Source: Streptomyces sp. CBMA123 (GTDB lineage: Bacteria > Actinomycetota > Actinomycetes > Streptomycetales > Streptomycetaceae). Taken from it: a stretch of DNA of 41,545 nt. The DNA lies in NCBI RefSeq assembly GCF_014596465.1, contig NZ_MECK01000608.1:1-41545 (forward strand). The letters run 5' to 3'. Positions 38,385-41,545 of this stretch are shown here, piece by piece (within the stretch, counting starts at the first letter, position 1; every line of letters begins with the position of its first letter). The position numbers were made by a program, and so were the translations under genes. The notes beneath the pieces are model-generated. The model was given only the letters and a program-made list of their open reading frames with translations. It ran no database searches and was not told the DNA's origin.

Positions 38385-41300
38385 TTGAATCGGCAGTCCG
38401 CCATCAGTGAAGTCCTTCCGCTCTCGCCGCTGCAACAGGGACTGCTCTTTCTCTCGGAGTACGACCGCGCCGGGACGGACGTCTACACCATTCAGCTGGT
38501 GCTCGACTTCGAGGAGCTGCCCGAAGCCGAGGCCGCCGCCCTGCGCACCGCCGCGGGCGCGCTGCTGGAGCGGCACCCCAACCTCAGGGCCTGCTTCCGG
38601 CCGCGCCGCAACGGCGAGGTGGTGCAGGTGGTGCCGACCGCGGTCGCGCTGCCCTGGCGGGAGGTCGCGGTGCCGGGCGCCGGGGCGCAGGCCGACGCCG
38701 GGTTCGAGCGGCTGGCCGAGGAGGACCGGCTGCGCCGCTTCGACCTGGCCCGCCCACCGCTGCACCGGCTCACCCTGGCCCGTGCCGGGGACGGGCGCTG
38801 CCGGCTGCTGTGGACCGTCCACCACATCCTGCTGGACGGCTGGTCGATGGTCACCCTGCTCGGTGAACTCGCCGAACTGGCCGGCGGATCCGGGCCCGTC
38901 GAGCCGCCCGCCCGCTACCAGTCCCACCTCGCCTGGCTCGGCGCCCAGGACCGCGAGGCCGCCCGGACCGCCTGGGCTGCGGCACTGGCCGGGGTGACCG
39001 AGCCGACCCGGCTGGTGCCGGCCGGCCGCACCCGGGGCGAGGGCGCGGACGCGCTGCCGCGCTCCGTCCCGCTGGACCTCGACCCGGCGGTGGCGGAGCG
39101 GCTGACCGGCTTCGCCCGCGAACGCGGCCTGACCGTCAACGCGGTGGTGCAGGGCTGCTGGGCGCTGCTGCTGTCCCGGCTGACCGGCCAGTCCACCGTG
39201 CTGTTCGGCGCGGTCAGCTCCGGCCGGCCGGCCGGGCTCGCGGACGTCGAGCGGATGGTCGGGCTGTTCGCCAACACCCTGCCGGTCCGGGTGGACGTCG
39301 ACCCGGAGCGCACCCCGGCCGAGCTGTTCACCGCCGTCCAGCAGGCCCAGACCGGGCTGCTGCCGCACGAGCACCTCACCCTGGCCGAGGTGCAGCAGCT
39401 CACCCCCGTGCGCGGTGAACTCTTCGACACCGCGCTGATGTTCCAGAACTACCCGATGGGCAGTCTGGGGGTCGCCGGCGACTCCAGGGTGACCGGCGTC
39501 GACATCCGCTCGGCCACCGACTTCCCGGTCACCCTCACCGTCTTCCCCGGCACGCCCTTCGGCCTCGCCGTGAACCACCTGCCCACCCTGGTCGACGCCG
39601 CCGAGGCGGAGCTGATCGGACGGCGCTTCGCCCGGCTGCTGGCCGCCGCCGTGGCCGCGCCCGACCGGCCCTGCGGCCGGCTCGACGTCCTGGACGAGGC
39701 CGAACGGGCCCGGATCCTCGACGCCCGCAACGCCACCACGACCCCGGCGCCGGGCCCCTGGCTCGCCCCGCTGCTGGCCGCCCAGGCCGCCCGCACCCCG
39801 GACGCCCCCGCCCTGCGGTGCGCCGGGCAGCGCCTGAGCTACCGCGAACTGCACGAACGGGCCGACGAGTTGGCCGGGCGGCTGGTCGCCGCCGGGGCCG
39901 GCCCGGAGCGGGTGGTGGCGATCGCCCTGGACCGCTCGACGGACCTCGTGGTGGCCGCGCTGGCCGTCCTCAAGTCCGGGGCCGCCTACCTGCCGCTGGA
40001 CCCGGACCACCCGGTGGAGCGGCTGCGGCTGATGATCGAGGACGCCGCCCCGGTGGTCACCCTCACCCACCGCCGGGTGCGTGAACTGCTGCCGCTCGCC
40101 GGCGAGTCGTGGGTCCTGGACGACCCGGACGGCCTGCCGCCGGCGGCCGGTGCGGGCGTGTCGCGCGAGCCGTCCGGCGACCACCCGGCGTACGTCATCC
40201 ACACCTCCGGTTCCACCGGGCGCCCCAAGGGCGTGGTGGTGCCGCACGCCGCGCTGGTCAACCTGGTCCGGGACATGGCCGAGCGCTTCGGCGTCACCCC
40301 GGCGGACCGGCTGCTCGCCGTCACCACCTTCGGCTTCGACATCGCCAACCTGGAGCTGTTCGTCCCGCTGGTCACCGGCGCCGAACTGCTGCTCGCCGAC
40401 CGGGGGACCGTCCGCGACCCGGCTGCGCTGGCCGACGCCGTCACCGGGCTCGGCGCGACGGTGCTGCAGGCCACCCCCAGCCTGTGGCAGTCGCTCGCTG
40501 CCGACCACGCCCCCCGGCTGGCCGGCCTGCGCGCCCTGGTCGGCGGCGAGGCGCTGCCCGAGCCGCTGGCCCGCACCCTGACCGCGCACTGCGCCTCGGT
40601 GACCAACGTCTACGGCCCGACCGAGACCACCGTCTGGTCCACCGCCGCCGTCCTGGACGGGCGGCGGTCCGGCCCGCCGCCGATCGGCGCCCCGATCGCC
40701 AACACCCGGGCCTATGTGCTGGACGGCGCGCTGCGGCCGGTCCCGGACGGCACCTACGGGGACCTCTACCTGGCCGGCGCCGGCCTCGCCCGGGGCTACC
40801 TGGGCCGGCCCGGCCTGACCGCCGAACGCTTCACCGCCGACCCGTACGGCCCGCCCGGCAGCCGGATGTACCGCACCGGCGACATCGCCCGCTGGGACAC
40901 CGGCGGCCGGGGGCTGGAGTACGCCGGGCGCAGCGACTTCCAGGTGAAGATCCGCGGCCACCGGATCGAGCTGGGCGAGATCGAGTCGGTGCTGGCCGCG
41001 CAGCCCGGCGTCCGGCAGGCCGTCGTCACGGCCGGCGCCGACCGGGCCGGGGACGTCCGGCTGGTCGCCCACGTGGTGCCGGCCGGCCTCGACCTGGACC
41101 GGCTGCGGGAGCAAGCGGCGCGGGCGCTGCCCGTGCCGATGCGGCCGGCGGTGTACGTTCCGCTGGACGAGCTGCCGCTGACCCCCAACGGCAAGGTCGA
41201 CCGCAAGGCGCTGCCCGCCCCGGCGGAGGAGCGCGCGGGCACTGGGCGGGCGCCGGTGGGGGAGCGCGAGGAACTGCTCTGCGCGGTGTTCGCCGAGGCC

Positions 41301-41545
41301 CTCGGGCTGGAGCGGGTCGGCGCGGACGACGACTTCTTCGCGCTGGGCGGTCACTCGCTCTCGGCGACCCGGGTGGTCAACCGGCTGCGCTCCGAGCTGG
41401 GCGGGGACGTCCCGCTGCGGGCGCTGTTCGACGCCCGGACGGCCGAGGGGCTGGCGCGGGCGCTGTCCGGCGGCGGCCCGGCCGGCGGGGGAGCGGCGGC
41501 CGCCGGGGGAGCAGCGGGCGAGGCAGCGGCCGGCGGGGGACCGGT
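38385..41545 (+). CDS. NRPS C-A-T module (3' end outside window)
   Basis: At least 1053 residues of a nonribosomal peptide synthetase. Domains in order are condensation (about 8-440; PLSPLQQGLLF and HHILLDGWS at residues 146-154), adenylation (about 460-950; HTSGSTGRPKG from residue 606; YGPTETT; NGKVDRKALP) and carrier (about 965-1040; DDFFALGGHSLSATR with Ser991 for phosphopantetheine). A Gly/Ala-rich linker follows and the gene continues. The pocket residues read Asp, Ile, Leu, Gln, Val, Gly, Val, Val, Trp, Lys, close to the published glycine code DILQLGLIWK. TTG 38385 is the start because GAGGAG lies 6 bases upstream; GTG codons at 38334 and 38358 lack this. An N-terminal C domain implies an upstream donor, perhaps from the minus-strand arm. 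Confidence 0.92.
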   Translation, partial: MNRQSAISEVLPLSPLQQGLLFLSEYDRAGTDVYTIQLVLDFEELPEAEAAALRTAAGALLERHPNLRACFRPRRNGEVVQVVPTAVALPWREVAVPGAGAQADAGFERLAEEDRLRRFDLARPPLHRLTLARAGDGRCRLLWTVHHILLDGWSMVTLLGELAELAGGSGPVEPPARYQSHLAWLGAQDREAARTAWAAALAGVTEPTRLVPAGRTRGEGADALPRSVPLDLDPAVAERLTGFARERGLTVNAVVQGCWALLLSRLTGQSTVLFGAVSSGRPAGLADVERMVGLFANTLPVRVDVDPERTPAELFTAVQQAQTGLLPHEHLTLAEVQQLTPVRGELFDTALMFQNYPMGSLGVAGDSRVTGVDIRSATDFPVTLTVFPGTPFGLAVNHLPTLVDAAEAELIGRRFARLLAAAVAAPDRPCGRLDVLDEAERARILDARNATTTPAPGPWLAPLLAAQAARTPDAPALRCAGQRLSYRELHERADELAGRLVAAGAGPERVVAIALDRSTDLVVAALAVLKSGAAYLPLDPDHPVERLRLMIEDAAPVVTLTHRRVRELLPLAGESWVLDDPDGLPPAAGAGVSREPSGDHPAYVIHTSGSTGRPKGVVVPHAALVNLVRDMAERFGVTPADRLLAVTTFGFDIANLELFVPLVTGAELLLADRGTVRDPAALADAVTGLGATVLQATPSLWQSLAADHAPRLAGLRALVGGEALPEPLARTLTAHCASVTNVYGPTETTVWSTAAVLDGRRSGPPPIGAPIANTRAYVLDGALRPVPDGTYGDLYLAGAGLARGYLGRPGLTAERFTADPYGPPGSRMYRTGDIARWDTGGRGLEYAGRSDFQVKIRGHRIELGEIESVLAAQPGVRQAVVTAGADRAGDVRLVAHVVPAGLDLDRLREQAARALPVPMRPAVYVPLDELPLTPNGKVDRKALPAPAEERAGTGRAPVGEREELLCAVFAEALGLERVGADDDFFALGGHSLSATRVVNRLRSELGGDVPLRALFDARTAEGLARALSGGGPAGGGAAAAGGAAGEAAAGGGP

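Noticed and set aside
38388..38398. TCGGCAGTCCG matches part of the 23402-23412 palindrome arm
   Set aside because: Only 11 bases match, in the N-terminal coding sequence of the NRPS, and there is no palindrome. Chance is likely.
38289..41354. A minus-strand open frame of more than 1,000 codons across the NRPS
   Set aside because: It is antisense to clear C, A and T domains and consists of Gly, Gln, His and Arg repeats typical of reversed GC-rich coding sequence.
35000..41545. A siderophore cluster, suggested by SbnA and EntF resemblance
   Set aside because: No iron-transport, hydroxamate or catechol genes and no iron box are visible in the window. The resemblance only indicates enzyme types.

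Overview
The window reads as chromosomal DNA of a streptomycete (Streptomyces or Kitasatospora). The GC content is very high, third codon positions are almost all G or C, many genes start with GTG or TTG, and the gene families are typical of that group (type II PKS, DUF574-type methyltransferase, Ku with a lysine-rich tail, DsbA/VKOR pair, DUF6158-like protein). Thirty-nine protein-coding genes are supported. The first gene and the last gene run off the window. I saw no tRNA, rRNA, CRISPR array or insertion sequence.

Positions 1 to about 16,900 look like part of an aromatic polyketide cluster of the actinorhodin (benzoisochromanequinone) class. The core KS-alpha, chain length factor, ACP and didomain aromatase/cyclase lie on the minus strand (12992 to 9140). 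The chain length factor keeps the actinorhodin-type gate residues Phe/Thr/Phe, which predicts a C16 octaketide. Around it are an ActVA-ORF5-like hydroxylase (cut by the left edge), a DoxX-like membrane protein, an NmrA-like protein, an acyltransferase-3, a TetR/MFS export pair, a pyridoxamine-oxidase-like protein, a luciferase-like oxidoreductase, a methyltransferase, a free-standing condensation-type protein, an epimerase and an AAC(3)-like acetyltransferase. No ketoreductase or pathway activator lies inside the window. Three intergenic regions carry paired heptamers of the TCGAGxx type at 11-bp spacing, as expected for a SARP activator.

Positions 16,900 to 35,000 are mostly ordinary genes: secreted M1 peptidase, rhodanese, small secreted protein, polysaccharide deacetylase, SAM methyltransferase, Fpg/Nei glycosylase, SRPBCC protein, a membrane protein with a DsbA-VKOR disulfide module, a DHFR-like reductase, adenine/adenosine deaminase, an ArsR-like regulator with an MFS exporter, succinate-semialdehyde dehydrogenase, Ku and an amino acid permease. 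Many convergent or operon ends have long perfect hairpins. The region upstream of the glycosylase holds an exceptional run of G tracts and a 22-bp palindromic element.

Positions 35,000 to the right edge begin a nonribosomal peptide cluster. A minus-strand pair encodes an SbnA-like PLP enzyme (a predicted diaminopropionate precursor enzyme) and an EntF-type condensation domain whose adenylation domain is broken off after its first residues. Divergent from them is a C-A-T NRPS module whose adenylation pocket resembles published glycine codes. The shared promoter region contains two outward-facing arrays of the heptamer CGTCAGC at exact 11-bp spacing (three and four copies). This is the most striking regulatory signal in the window and suggests one activator switching on both arms.
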